DNA from: Streptomyces flaveolus
Lineage (GTDB): Bacteria > Actinomycetota > Actinomycetes > Streptomycetales > Streptomycetaceae
Direction of reading: 5' to 3'
Assembly (NCBI RefSeq): GCF_000716535.1
Contig: NZ_JNWV01000004.1
Coordinates: forward strand, 186,001-250,000
Length of the DNA: 64,000 bases
The translations under genes and the position numbers were made by a program. Below the pieces are notes generated by a model that saw only the letters and a list, made by a program, of their open reading frames with translations, searched no databases and had not been told where the DNA came from. This document shows, piece by piece, positions 18,947 to 27,190 of the stretch. Every line of letters starts with the position of its first letter. The stretch's first letter is position 1.

Positions 18947-18991
18947 GGGGACGGGGCCTCGCCGAGCGGGGTTTCTCCGCGCGCGACTTCG

Positions 18992-19774
18992 TCAGTGGAC
19001 GGAGAAGCCGCCGTCCACGTGGATCGACTGGCCCGTGATGTAGGCGGAGGCGCGGCCGGCCAGGAACACGGCCGCGCCCGCGAAGTCCTCGGCGAGGCCG
19101 TTGCGGCCGACCATCGTGCGTGCGGCCAGGGCCGCCACCTTCCCGGGGTCGGCCTGCAGCCGGCTGTTGAGCGGGGTCAGCACGAAGCCCGGCACCAGGG
19201 TGTTGCAGGTGACGCCGTGCGGTGACCAGGCCTCGGCCTGGGAGCGGGCCAGGGACTCCAGACCCCCCTTGGAGACACCGTAGGCGCCGCTCTGCACGAA
19301 GGCGCGGTGCGCCTGCTGGGAGGTGATGTGGATGATCCGCCCGAAGCCCCGCTCGGCCATGCCGGGGCCGAACCGCTGCCCGAGCAGGAACGGGGCCTCC
19401 AGGTTCACCGCCATGGTGGTGTCCCAGACGTCCTCGCCCAACTCCTCCAGCGGCGGCCGGAGGTTGATCCCGGCGGAGTTGACCAGGATGTCGGGCTCGC
19501 CGAAGACGGCCGCGGCCTCCTCGGCCGCCGCGCGCACGCCGTCGCGGGTGCCCAGGTCACCGCTGACCCAGGCCGCCCGGCAGCCGTCCGCCACCAACTC
19601 GTCCACGGTGGCGACCAGTTCCGTCTTCCTCCGCGCGACGATCACCACGCTCGCCCCGGCCCGGGCCAGCGCCCCGGCGATGGCCCGCCCGATACCGGAA
19701 CTGCCTCCGGTCACCACGGCGACACGGCCGTCCAGGGAGAAGAGGTCGGAGAGATAGGCATGCGACGACGTCAT
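18992..19774 (-). CDS. SDR family oxidoreductase
   Basis: 260-aa classical short-chain dehydrogenase. The cofactor motif [15 protein letters not shown] is at about residues 20-34, NSAGIN follows in the middle, and the catalytic Tyr-Lys pair is in [10 protein letters not shown]. It ends with [16 protein letters not shown], the usual C-terminus of the 3-oxoacyl-ACP-reductase-like branch. The substrate cannot be deduced. Convergent with glmS; the ATG at 19774 gives a normal family length. Confidence 0.9.
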   Translation of the reverse strand: MTSSHAYLSDLFSLDGRVAVVTGGSSGIGRAIAGALARAGASVVIVARRKTELVATVDELVADGCRAAWVSGDLGTRDGVRAAAEEAAAVFGEPDILVNSAGINLRPPLEELGEDVWDTTMAVNLEAPFLLGQRFGPGMAERGFGRIIHITSQQAHRAFVQSGAYGVSKGGLESLARSQAEAWSPHGVTCNTLVPGFVLTPLNSRLQADPGKVAALAARTMVGRNGLAEDFAGAAVFLAGRASAYITGQSIHVDGGFSVH

Positions 19775-19860
19775 GCCGGAAGCGTAGAGCGCGCGTTCCG
19801 GCCGCCGCGCGGCGCCCGGGGTCCGACGTGGTGTCGCCGTGTCGCCTGTCACCGGGGTCG

Positions 19861-19866
19861 TAGGGT
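19861..19866 (+). promoter_or_regulatory. candidate -10 for a leaderless acpS transcript
   Basis: TAGGGT lies at -13 to -8 relative to the ATG at 19874, with no ribosome-binding site between. This geometry suggests that acpS is transcribed without a leader. Confidence 0.45.
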
Positions 19867-19873
19867 GCTCGGC

Positions 19874-20245
19874 ATGAGCATCATCGGGGTGGGCGTCGAC
19901 GTCGCCGAGATCGACCGGTTCCGGGCGTCCCTGGAGCGGACGCCGGGCCTGGCCGACCGGTTGTTCGTGGAGCGGGAGCTGCTGCTGCCCAGCGGGGACA
20001 GGCGCGGCATCGCCTCGCTCGCGGCCCGGTTCGCCGCGAAGGAGGCGCTGGCGAAGGCGCTGGGCGCGCCGCCGGGGCTGCAGTGGACCGACGCCGAGGT
20101 GTACGTGGAGGACACCGGGCAGCCGCGGCTGCGGGTGAAGGGGACCGTGGCCGCGCGGGCCGCCGAGCTGGGCGTGCGGGCCTGGCACGTGTCGCTCAGT
20201 CACGACGCGGGCGTGGCCTCGGCCGTGGTGGTCGCCGAGGGCTGA
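19874..20245 (+). CDS. acpS: holo-[acyl-carrier-protein] synthase
   Basis: 123-aa phosphopantetheinyl transferase that activates acyl carrier proteins from CoA. It has the Mg2+-binding [10 protein letters not shown] motif near the N-terminus (Asp9 region), [13 protein letters not shown] in the middle and [19 protein letters not shown] at the C-terminus. Length is typical. CoA for this reaction depends on coaA about 3 kb upstream. Followed after 53 bp by the NAD(P)HX repair gene. Confidence 0.96.
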   Translation: MSIIGVGVDVAEIDRFRASLERTPGLADRLFVERELLLPSGDRRGIASLAARFAAKEALAKALGAPPGLQWTDAEVYVEDTGQPRLRVKGTVAARAAELGVRAWHVSLSHDAGVASAVVVAEG

Positions 20246-20298
20246 CCGGCCCCCGGCCCGGGTGTGGGCGGTGGGGGTTACGGGGCAGACTCGGTGCC

Positions 20299-21741
20299 AT
20301 GCGTACTGCGTACAGCGTGGAGACGGTAAGGGCCGCCGAGCGGGCGTTGATGGCACGGCTGCCGGAGGGCGCGCTGATGCAGCGGGCCGCCGCCGGGCTG
20401 GCCGCCGCCTGCGCCGAACTGCTCGGGCGGGTGTACGGCAGCCGGGTGGTGCTGCTCGTCGGCAGCGGCGACAACGGCGGGGACGCCCTGTACGCGGGGG
20501 CCCGGCTGGCCCGGCGCGGCGCCGGGGTGACGGCCGTCCTGCTGACGCCCGGACGCGCCCATGGCGGCGGTCTGGCGGCCTTGCGGCGGGCGGGTGGCAC
20601 GGTCGTCACCGCGGACTGCGCCGCCTCTTCGGACGAACTGGTCCTGCGGGCCGACCTGGTGGTGGACGGGATCGTCGGGATCGGGGGCAAGGGCGGGCTG
20701 CGGCCGGACGCCGAGCGGCTCGCCGGGGTGGTGGCGCGGTCCCGGGCCGCCGTCGTCGCCGTGGACCTGCCCAGCGGCGTCGACGCGGACACCGGGGAAG
20801 TGCGGGGGGCCGCGCTCCGGGCCGACCTGACCGTCACCTTCGGCGCGTACAAGCCGGGGCTGCTGGTGGATCCCGCGCGGGAGTACGCGGGAGTGGTGCG
20901 GCTCGTCGACATCGGTCTCGAACCGCCGCCCGCCGACGCCGTACTGGAGGCCCTGCAACACGCCGACGTGGCACGGCTGTTGCCGCTGCCGACGGGGGAG
21001 AGCGACAAGTACCGGCGCGGGGTGGTCGGGATCGCCGCCGGATCGGCTCGCTATCCCGGGGCGGCCGTGCTGGCGGTGTCGGGCGCGCTGCGGGGCGGGG
21101 CCGGGGCCGTGCGGTACGTCGGACCGGCCGGGGACGCGGTCATCGCCCGCTTCCCGGAGACCCTCGTCTCGGACGCCGGGCCCGCGAAGGCCGGGCGGGT
21201 GCAGGCCTGGGTGGTCGGGCCCGGCGCCGGGGACGACACGGCCACCGTCGCCGAGGTGCTGGAGGCGGACGTGCCGGTGCTGCTGGACGCGGACGGGCTG
21301 CGGCTGGCCGACCGGGACGCGGTACGTCGGCGTACGGCGCCGACGCTGATGACCCCGCACGCGGGGGAGGCCGCCGCGTTGCTGGGGGTGCGGCGCGAGG
21401 AGGTCGAGACGGCCCGGCTGGCCGCGGTGCGGGAGCTGGCGGCGGTGTACCGGGCGACCGTGCTGCTGAAGGGGTCGACGACACTGGTCGCCGACTTCGC
21501 GGGCGGGCCGGTGCGGGTGAACGCCACGGGAACGCCGTGGCTGGCCACGGCCGGGAGCGGGGACGTGCTGTCCGGGCTGGCGGGGTCCTTGCTGGCGGCG
21601 GGGCTGGGGGCGGCGGACGCGGGGAGCGCGGCGGCGTACCTGCACGGGCTGGCGGGACGGTTCGCCGCGGAGGGCGCGCCGACGGGCGCGCATGACGTGG
21701 CGTCACACATCCCGCAGGCGTGGAGGGACGTACAGAACTGA
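20299..21741 (+). CDS. nnr: bifunctional NAD(P)H-hydrate epimerase / ADP-dependent dehydratase
   Basis: 480-aa fusion that repairs damaged NAD(P)H hydrates. The N-terminal YjeF_N epimerase domain (about 1-215) has GSGDNGGDALYAGARLARRG and AVDLPSGVDADTGEV. The C-terminal ribokinase-like dehydratase domain (about 225-480) has MTPHAGEAAALLG, LLKGSTTLVAD and WLATAGSGDVLSGLAGSLLAAG. ATG 20299 begins at MRTAYSVETVRAAE, the family start. It lies between acpS and alr, the usual actinobacterial order. Confidence 0.96.
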   Translation: MRTAYSVETVRAAERALMARLPEGALMQRAAAGLAAACAELLGRVYGSRVVLLVGSGDNGGDALYAGARLARRGAGVTAVLLTPGRAHGGGLAALRRAGGTVVTADCAASSDELVLRADLVVDGIVGIGGKGGLRPDAERLAGVVARSRAAVVAVDLPSGVDADTGEVRGAALRADLTVTFGAYKPGLLVDPAREYAGVVRLVDIGLEPPPADAVLEALQHADVARLLPLPTGESDKYRRGVVGIAAGSARYPGAAVLAVSGALRGGAGAVRYVGPAGDAVIARFPETLVSDAGPAKAGRVQAWVVGPGAGDDTATVAEVLEADVPVLLDADGLRLADRDAVRRRTAPTLMTPHAGEAAALLGVRREEVETARLAAVRELAAVYRATVLLKGSTTLVADFAGGPVRVNATGTPWLATAGSGDVLSGLAGSLLAAGLGAADAGSAAAYLHGLAGRFAAEGAPTGAHDVASHIPQAWRDVQN

Positions 21742-21988
21742 CCGGAGCCGGTTCCCTCCGGGGGTGGGGCGGGGTGGTCTCGCTGCTGTGGCCGGGGGTG
21801 GTGCAACTCCCCTGGGGCGGGGGGCAGTGGGGCGGTGCGGTGGGGTCGGCGGTGGTGAAACTCCCTGGGGGCGTGGGGAACTGCGTGTGCAGCGCCCGCG
21901 TACCGGGGGCCCCGTGGTCGGCCGGAGGCGCGACGGCGGGACCCGGCCCACGTCCCGCGGGAGGCGGCTCTGAGAGACTGGGGGTGCC
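21742..21988 (+). repeat. G-rich spacer with imperfect repeats upstream of alr
   Basis: 247-bp gap with strongly strand-biased G runs (several GGGG or longer tracts between 21793 and 21879). It contains an imperfect direct repeat: GGTGGTGCAACTCCCCTGGG near 21797 and GGTGGTGAAACTCCCTGGGG near 21850. The second copy runs into GGGGAACTGCGTGTGCAGCG, a degenerate, inverted version of the dispersed Streptomyces repeat also seen near 2880. The plus strand could form G-quadruplexes. No clear promoter was found. Confidence 0.5.
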
Positions 21989-23152
21989 ATGAGTGAGACA
22001 GCAGCTGTGCCGACCGCCGCCCTGCGCGCCCGCGCCGAGATCGATCTGGGCGCCCTGCGCGCCAATGTGCGGGCCCTGCGCGCCCGGGCCGGGGGCGCCG
22101 CCGTGATGGCCGTCGTCAAGTCCGACGGATACGGTCACGGCGCGGTGCCGTGTGCCCGCGCCGCCCTCGCGGCGGGCGCGAGCTGGCTCGGCACGGCCAC
22201 GCCCGAGGAGGCCTTCGCGCTGCGCGCGGCCGGGCTGCCCGGCCGCGTCCTGTGCTGGCTGTGGGTGCCGGGCGGGCCCTGGCGGCAGGCGATCGAGGCC
22301 GACATCGACGTCTCGCTCAGCGGCATGTGGGCCCTGCGGGAGGTCGTCGAGGCCGCCCGTGCGGCGGGGCGCCCCGCGCGCGTGCAGCTCAAGGCCGACA
22401 CCGGACTCGGCCGCAACGGCTGCCAGCCGGGGGAGGACTGGTCCGAGCTGGTCGGCGCCGCCCTGCGCGCGCAGGCCGAGGGGCTGGTCCGCGTCACCGG
22501 AGTGTGGTCGCACTTCGCGTGCGCCGACGAGCCGGGGCACCCGTCCATCGCCGCCCAGCTCACCCGGTTCCGCGAGATGCTGGCGTACGCCGAGGGCCAG
22601 GGCGTACGGCCCGAGGTGCGGCACATCGCCAACTCGCCGGCCACCCTCACCCTCCCCGAGTCCCACTTCGACCTGGTCCGCACGGGCATCGCCCTGTACG
22701 GCATCTCGCCCAGCCCGGAGCTGGGCACCCCGGCGGACTTCGGGCTGCGCCCGGTGATGACGCTCAGCGCCTCGCTGGCCCTGGTCAAGCGCACCCCGGC
22801 CGGGCACGGCGTCAGCTACGGCCATCACTACGTCACGCCCGGCGAGACCACGCTCGGCCTCGTGCCGGTCGGATACGCGGACGGCATCCCGCGGCACGCC
22901 TCGGGCACCGGCCCGGTGCTGGTCGGCGGCAAGTGGCGGACGATCGCCGGTCGGGTCGCCATGGACCAGTTCGTGGTGGACCTGGGCGGTGACGAGCCCC
23001 CGGAGGGCAGCGAGGCCGTGCTGTTCGGGCCCGGTGACCGCGGTGAGCCCACGGCCGAGGACTGGGCGCAGGCCTGCGGCACGATCGCGTACGAGATCGT
23101 CACACGCATCGGAACGCGCGTTCCGCGCGTCTATGTGGACGCGTCCACGTGA
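21989..23152 (+). CDS. alr: alanine racemase
   Basis: 387-aa PLP enzyme that makes D-alanine for peptidoglycan. The PLP lysine is Lys44 in AVVKSDGYGHGAVP. Other family segments are QLKADTGLGRNGC, IANSPATLTLPESHFDLVRTGIALYGISP, and the catalytic-Tyr region GHGVSYGHHYVTPGETTLGLVPVGYADG. The C-terminal domain includes GRVAMDQFVVDLG. The gene ends within a 14-bp palindrome. Fits the surrounding cell-wall precursor genes. Confidence 0.97.
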   Translation: MSETAAVPTAALRARAEIDLGALRANVRALRARAGGAAVMAVVKSDGYGHGAVPCARAALAAGASWLGTATPEEAFALRAAGLPGRVLCWLWVPGGPWRQAIEADIDVSLSGMWALREVVEAARAAGRPARVQLKADTGLGRNGCQPGEDWSELVGAALRAQAEGLVRVTGVWSHFACADEPGHPSIAAQLTRFREMLAYAEGQGVRPEVRHIANSPATLTLPESHFDLVRTGIALYGISPSPELGTPADFGLRPVMTLSASLALVKRTPAGHGVSYGHHYVTPGETTLGLVPVGYADGIPRHASGTGPVLVGGKWRTIAGRVAMDQFVVDLGGDEPPEGSEAVLFGPGDRGEPTAEDWAQACGTIAYEIVTRIGTRVPRVYVDAST

Positions 23153-23183
23153 ACGCGTCCATGTGAGCGCATTCACGTGAACG
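23135..23183. repeat. palindrome and direct-repeat cluster at the alr end
   Basis: GTGGACGCGTCCAC (23135-23148) is a perfect 14-bp palindrome overlapping the alr stop. CACGTGAACG occurs at 23146-23155 and again at 23174-23183, the second within a perfect TTCACGTGAA palindrome. The cluster lies 75-125 bp before the next gene and could be an operator or a processing hairpin. Confidence 0.5.
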
Positions 23184-23258
23184 TGCAAGAACTCGGGTAA
23201 CCCGTTCCGCGGCGGCACCCACCCAGGCGAACTGCAGTACGGCGAAGAGGAGCGGTAC

Positions 23259-24518
23259 GTGAGCGAGAGCAGCGCGGAGGTCGTGGCGGAAGTCGTCGCC
23301 TCCGCGGCCGCCGCCTCCGCCGCGGGGGCGGCCGGGAGCTGGCGCAGGGCGACCGGCATCGCCGGTGCCGCGATAGGCGTGCTCGCCGCGGGAGCGGCGG
23401 CCGGTGTCGCCATCGAGCGGATGACGGTGGGGCGCGGGATGCGCCGCAGGGCCCGGCTGGCGCTCGACGCGGCGGGCCCGTACGGCACCCTGCGCGGCAC
23501 CCCCGGCAAGGCGTACGCCGACGACGGCACCGAGCTGTACTACGAGGTCGACGAGGCCGAGCCCGACGTCGGTCCCAACGTCTCACCGCGCCGGCGCCGG
23601 CTCTTCGGCCGCAAGGCGCCCGCCCCGGTCACCGTCGTCTTCTGCCACGGCTACTGCCTCAGCCTGGACTCCTGGCACTTCCAGCGGGCGGCCCTGCGCG
23701 GGGTCGTGCGGACCGTGTACTGGGACCAGCGCAGTCACGGGCGTTCCGGGCGGGGCGTGGCCCAGACCCGGGACCGGGTGCCCGTCACCATCGACCAGCT
23801 CGGCCGCGATCTGAAGGCCGTGCTCGACGCCGCCGCACCGGACGGGCCGGTGGTGCTGGTCGGTCACTCGATGGGCGGCATGACCATGATGGCCCTCGCC
23901 GCGGAGTACCCCGAGCTGATCCGGGACCGGGTCGTCGCCACCGCCTTCGTCGGGACGTCGTCCGGGCGGCTCGGCGAGGTCAACTTCGGGCTGCCGGTGG
24001 CCGGCGTCAACGCGGTCCGCCGGATCCTCCCCGGGGTGCTGAAGGCGCTCGGACAGCAGGCGGAGTGGGTGGAAAAGGGGCGCCGGGCCACCGCCGACCT
24101 GTTCGCGGGGATCATCAAGCGGTACTCGTTCGCGGGCCGGGACGTCGACCCGGCCGTGGAGCGCTTCGCCGAGCGGATGATCGAGTCGACGCCGATCGAC
24201 GTGGTCGCCGAGTTCTACCCGGCCTTCACCGACCACGACAAGACCGGGGCGCTGGTCTGCTTCCGGGACATACCGGTGCTCGTGCTGGCCGGCGTCCAGG
24301 ACCTGGTCACGCCCAGCGAGCACAGCGAGGCCATCGCCGACCTGCTGCCCGACGCCGAGCTGGTGCTCGTGCCGGACGCGGGACACCTGGTGATGCTGGA
24401 GCACCCGGAAGTGGTCACCGACCGCCTCGCCGACCTGCTCACCCGCGCGGGTGCGGTGCCCGCAGGGGCTACCGTAAGTGGCTATGGAAGCACCAGCAGC
24501 ACCGTACGACCCCGCTGA
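23259..24518 (+). CDS. membrane-anchored alpha/beta hydrolase
   Basis: 419-aa hydrolase of unknown substrate. An Ala/Gly-rich hydrophobic stretch (about 31-52) suggests an N-terminal membrane anchor. The alpha/beta-hydrolase domain starts at about 90, with oxyanion region FCHGYCLSLDSW, nucleophile Ser204 in GHSMGG, an acidic residue in the LAGVQDLVTPSEHS region and a catalytic His in DAGHLVMLEHPE. It lies between alr and tsaE and overlaps tsaE by about 40 bp, so translation is probably coupled. GTG start follows GGCGAAGAGGAG. Confidence 0.88.
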   Translation: MSESSAEVVAEVVASAAAASAAGAAGSWRRATGIAGAAIGVLAAGAAAGVAIERMTVGRGMRRRARLALDAAGPYGTLRGTPGKAYADDGTELYYEVDEAEPDVGPNVSPRRRRLFGRKAPAPVTVVFCHGYCLSLDSWHFQRAALRGVVRTVYWDQRSHGRSGRGVAQTRDRVPVTIDQLGRDLKAVLDAAAPDGPVVLVGHSMGGMTMMALAAEYPELIRDRVVATAFVGTSSGRLGEVNFGLPVAGVNAVRRILPGVLKALGQQAEWVEKGRRATADLFAGIIKRYSFAGRDVDPAVERFAERMIESTPIDVVAEFYPAFTDHDKTGALVCFRDIPVLVLAGVQDLVTPSEHSEAIADLLPDAELVLVPDAGHLVMLEHPEVVTDRLADLLTRAGAVPAGATVSGYGSTSSTVRPR

Positions 24519-24996
24519 GACCCAGCTGACCGTCACCTCCCCGGAACAGATGCGGGAGCTGGGCCGCCGACTGGCCAAGCTGCTGCGCGCGGGCGACCTG
24601 GTGATGCTCACCGGCGAGCTGGGCGCGGGCAAGACCACGCTGACCCGCGGGCTCGGTGAGGGCCTGGGCGTGCGCGGCGCGGTCACCTCGCCGACCTTCG
24701 TGATCGCCCGCGTGCACCCGTCCCTCGGGGACGGCCCGCCCCTGGTGCACGTCGACGCCTACCGGCTCTCCGGCGGCCTGGACGAGATGGAGGACCTGGA
24801 CCTCGACGTCTCGCTGCCCGACTCGGTGATCGTCGTGGAATGGGGCGAGGGCAAGGTCGAGGAGCTGACCGAGGACCGCCTCCAGGTGGTCATCCACCGC
24901 GCGGTCGGCGACACCACGGACGAGGTACGGCACGTGACGGTGACCGGCCTGGGCGAACGCTGGTCCGACGCGGACCTGGAGCCGTTGTCCGGCTGA
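24478..24996 (+). CDS. tsaE: tRNA t6A biosynthesis ATPase TsaE
   Basis: 172-aa P-loop ATPase that supports TsaB-TsaD in making N6-threonylcarbamoyl-adenosine at A37 of ANN-decoding tRNAs. The Walker A motif is GELGAGKTT at residues 46-54. TSPTFVIARVHPSL and HVDAYRLSGGLDEMEDLDLD are family signatures, and IVVEWGEG is the Walker-B-like end. Start is GTG 24478 or ATG 24484, both inside the end of the hydrolase gene. tsaB, rimI and tsaD follow after about 1 kb of unrelated genes. Confidence 0.95.
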   Translation: MAMEAPAAPYDPAETQLTVTSPEQMRELGRRLAKLLRAGDLVMLTGELGAGKTTLTRGLGEGLGVRGAVTSPTFVIARVHPSLGDGPPLVHVDAYRLSGGLDEMEDLDLDVSLPDSVIVVEWGEGKVEELTEDRLQVVIHRAVGDTTDEVRHVTVTGLGERWSDADLEPLSG

Positions 24997-25075
24997 GACC
25001 GCCGACACGTTCCGACAAGCCGTCGGCAACATATTGCGCAGGACGCCCCGGGCGTGGTCACATGGGAGCCACCCC

Positions 25076-25097
25076 GTACTTAGGCATGCCTAAGTAC
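25076..25097. promoter_or_regulatory. 22-bp perfect palindrome, candidate operator
   Basis: A perfect 22-bp inverted repeat with core TTAGGCATGCCTAA flanked by GTAC on each side, 28 bp before the start of the small ORF at 25126. The TTAGG/CCTAA arms are reminiscent of DtxR/MntR-family metalloregulator sites, although the spacing is shorter than in the 19-bp iron box. The regulator is an inference; the symmetry is exact. Confidence 0.6.
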
Positions 25098-25125
25098 ACC
25101 CGCCCCCGCACGTCAGGAGGCGTCC

Positions 25126-25329
25126 ATGGCCGCAGTACAACCGGTATCGATGCACCAACTGCTGGCCTCGTGCGAGGCGGCGAAGGCGGTCTCCCGTCCA
25201 CCCCGGGCCCCGGAGGCGCGCCCCGAGGGGGCGCGGGGCCGTGCCGATCACGCGACCGCCGCCGCGTGCGCGCGACCCGCCGCGACGAACCCGCGGACGC
25301 CCGACGGCGCACCCCGCCACGACGCCTAG
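25126..25329 (+). CDS. small protein of unknown function under a palindromic operator
   Basis: 67-aa ORF beginning MAAVQPVSMHQLLASCEAAK and continuing as an Arg/Pro/Ala-rich, probably disordered tail with two Cys and several His. Evidence that it is real: an ideal AGGAGG at 25115-25120 with 5-bp spacing to the ATG, and a perfect palindrome just upstream. Against: the second half has low-complexity composition. Its stop (25327-25329) overlaps the stop of the convergent gene. No family recognised; the reading should be treated as provisional. Confidence 0.5.
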   Translation: MAAVQPVSMHQLLASCEAAKAVSRPPRAPEARPEGARGRADHATAAACARPAATNPRTPDGAPRHDA

Positions 25330-25907
25330 CGGATGACGACGACCCTCACGCCGATCGTCGCGAAGTTCCACATCGCGTTCCCGTCCGCCCGCGTCTCCCG
25401 GATGCCGCCCGTCTTCACGCCGGAGTCGGCCGCCATGCCCTCCGCACCGCCGTCCACCGCCGCGCTGAACCCGATGGCCACCCCGTCCACGGTGGTGAAC
25501 CGCACCACGTGCTCGATGGGGATGCTGTCGGTGCCGGTGGCCGTGTTGGAGCGGGACGTGACCCAGTAGGTGCCGACCGGCGGGTCGACGCTGCCCGGCC
25601 GCACCGGGAAGGTGCGCTGCACCCGGTTCCCGGGCGTGACCAGCCAGACCCGGTCGTCGTCCACCGAGTACACGACCCGTTCACCCGTTCCGGAACCGCT
25701 CGGCAGCGCGGTCGGGTTGTGCCGGTCCCGGGGCGCCTTGGACGTGGGCGTCGCGTGCACCGCCGGCCCCGCGCCCAGGCTCGCCGGGACGGTCGCCTGG
25801 GCCCGGTAGGCGAGGAAACCGACCGTTCCCAGCGCCGCCGCGGTGAGGGCGGCCACGATCCCCGAGCTGGTCCCTGCCACCTGCGCCACCTCTGCTCGTG
25901 CCGTCAT
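25326..25907 (-). CDS. L,D-transpeptidase-like protein without catalytic residues
   Basis: 193-aa protein with an N-terminal hydrophobic segment (about 12-38) and a YkuD-like domain from about 78 (RVVYSVDDDRVWLVTPGNRV). The C-terminus aligns with the active-site region of Streptomyces L,D-transpeptidases, but the S-H-G-C box is replaced by K-T-G-G (165-168). The upstream His (usually AIGFH) is Ser148 in AIGFS. The catalytic Cys and His are therefore gone while the fold-defining WNFATIGVRVVV end is kept. Probably a binding or regulatory pseudoenzyme. Start is ATG 25907, or ATG 25916. It lies opposite tsaB. Confidence 0.75.
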   Translation of the reverse strand: MTARAEVAQVAGTSSGIVAALTAAALGTVGFLAYRAQATVPASLGAGPAVHATPTSKAPRDRHNPTALPSGSGTGERVVYSVDDDRVWLVTPGNRVQRTFPVRPGSVDPPVGTYWVTSRSNTATGTDSIPIEHVVRFTTVDGVAIGFSAAVDGGAEGMAADSGVKTGGIRETRADGNAMWNFATIGVRVVVIR

Positions 25908-25991
25908 CCGGTACATATGTCGTACTTCGTACAGACCGTAGCAGTCGGTGACCGTCCGTCCCGGACGACCCTGCGGGCGGCGCGGGCGCCG

Positions 25992-25997
25992 TAGGCT
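25992..25997 (+). promoter_or_regulatory. -10 of a leaderless tsaB transcript
   Basis: TAGGCT sits exactly at -12 to -7 relative to the GTG at 26004, and there is no Shine-Dalgarno. Transcription should start at the initiation codon. Confidence 0.55.
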
Positions 25998-26003
25998 GTT
26001 CGC

Positions 26004-26660
26004 GTGCTCTTGCTCGCTCTGGATACCGCAACACCCGCCGTCACCGTCGCCCTGCACGACGGCACCGACGTCATCGCCTCGTCGAGCCAGGTGGACGCGC
26101 GCCGGCACGGAGAGCTGCTGCTGCCGGCCGTCGACCGGGTCCTCGCCGAGGCCGGACTGAAACTGGAGGCCGTCACCGGGATCGTCGTCGGCACCGGGCC
26201 CGGCCCCTACACCGGCCTGCGCGTCGGCCTGATGACCGCGGACACCTTCGGTCTGGCGCTCGGCGTCCCCGTGCACGGCCTCTGCACGCTCGACGGCCTC
26301 GCCTACGCCGCCGACATCGAGAAGGGCCCCTTCGTCGTGGCGACCGACGCCCGGCGCAAGGAGGTCTACTGGGCCACCTACGCCGACTCCCGGACCCGGC
26401 TGACCGGCCCGGCCGTCGACCGCCCGGCCGACATCGCCGAGCAGGTCGCGGGCCTTCCGGCGGTCGGCGCGGGCGCGCTGCTCTACCCGGACACGTTCCC
26501 GCGCGCCCACGAGCCCGAGTACGTGTCCGCCGCCGCCCTCGCCTCGCTCGCCGCGGAGAAGCTGGCCGCGGGCGAGGAACTCACGGCGCCCCGGCCGCTG
26601 TACCTGCGCCGGCCGGACGCCCAGGTCCCCAAGAACTACAAGGTGGTCACCCCCAAGTGA
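26004..26660 (+). CDS. tsaB: tRNA t6A biosynthesis protein TsaB
   Basis: 218-aa ASKHA-fold, non-catalytic partner that heterodimerises with TsaD. It starts MLLLALDTATPAVTVALHDG and contains VGTGPGPYTGLRVGLMTADTFG, both characteristic. It ends with YLRRPDAQVPKNYKVV. GTG 26004 is supported by the leaderless -10. Its last codons overlap the rimI start (GTGA at 26657-26660). Confidence 0.95.
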   Translation: MLLLALDTATPAVTVALHDGTDVIASSSQVDARRHGELLLPAVDRVLAEAGLKLEAVTGIVVGTGPGPYTGLRVGLMTADTFGLALGVPVHGLCTLDGLAYAADIEKGPFVVATDARRKEVYWATYADSRTRLTGPAVDRPADIAEQVAGLPAVGAGALLYPDTFPRAHEPEYVSAAALASLAAEKLAAGEELTAPRPLYLRRPDAQVPKNYKVVTPK

Positions 26661-27190
26661 CACAGCCGGCACCTCCCCGACTGCGCGAGATGCGCTGGTG
26701 GGACATCGACCCGGTCCTGGAGCTGGAACGGGACCTGTTCCCCGAGGACGCCTGGTCCCGGGGCATGTTCTGGTCCGAGCTGGCCCACTCCCGGGGCCCC
26801 GAGGCCACCCGCTGCTACCTCGTCGCAGAGTCCGCCGGCGGCCGGATCGTCGGGTACGCGGGCCTGGCCGCCGCCGGCGACCTGGCCGACGTACAGACCA
26901 TCGCCGTCGCCCGCGACCACCAGGGCACCGGCCTCGGTGCCCGTCTGCTGACCGAGCTGCTGCGCGCCGCGACCGCGTTCGAGTGCCACGAGGTGATGCT
27001 CGAATGCCGGGTGGACAACCTTCCCGCCCAGAAGCTCTACGAGCGCTTCGGCTTCACCCCCATCGGCTTCCGGCGCGGCTACTACCAGCCGGGCAACGTG
27101 GACGCCCTGGTGATGCGCCTGACCACGGAACCCGGCAGCGGCTCGGCCGCGGGCTCCGCCTCAGTACAAGGAACCGATATCAATGACTGA
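26657..27190 (+). CDS. rimI: ribosomal protein S18 alanine N-acetyltransferase
   Basis: 177-aa GNAT acetyltransferase. It begins with [25 protein letters not shown], has the acetyl-CoA loop [15 protein letters not shown], and [18 protein letters not shown] near the C-terminus, typical of RimI. A 25-residue Gly/Ser tail follows. GTG start overlaps the tsaB stop, and its end overlaps the tsaD start by 8 bp. Physical linkage to tsaB and tsaD is conserved in bacteria. Confidence 0.93.
   Translation: MTQPAPPRLREMRWWDIDPVLELERDLFPEDAWSRGMFWSELAHSRGPEATRCYLVAESAGGRIVGYAGLAAAGDLADVQTIAVARDHQGTGLGARLLTELLRAATAFECHEVMLECRVDNLPAQKLYERFGFTPIGFRRGYYQPGNVDALVMRLTTEPGSGSAAGSASVQGTDIND

Noticed and set aside
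25076..25097. Palindrome as a canonical DmdR/IdeR iron box
   Set aside because: The arms resemble TTAGG/CCTAA but the spacing is 4 bp instead of that in the 19-bp consensus, so only a generic metalloregulator suggestion is kept.
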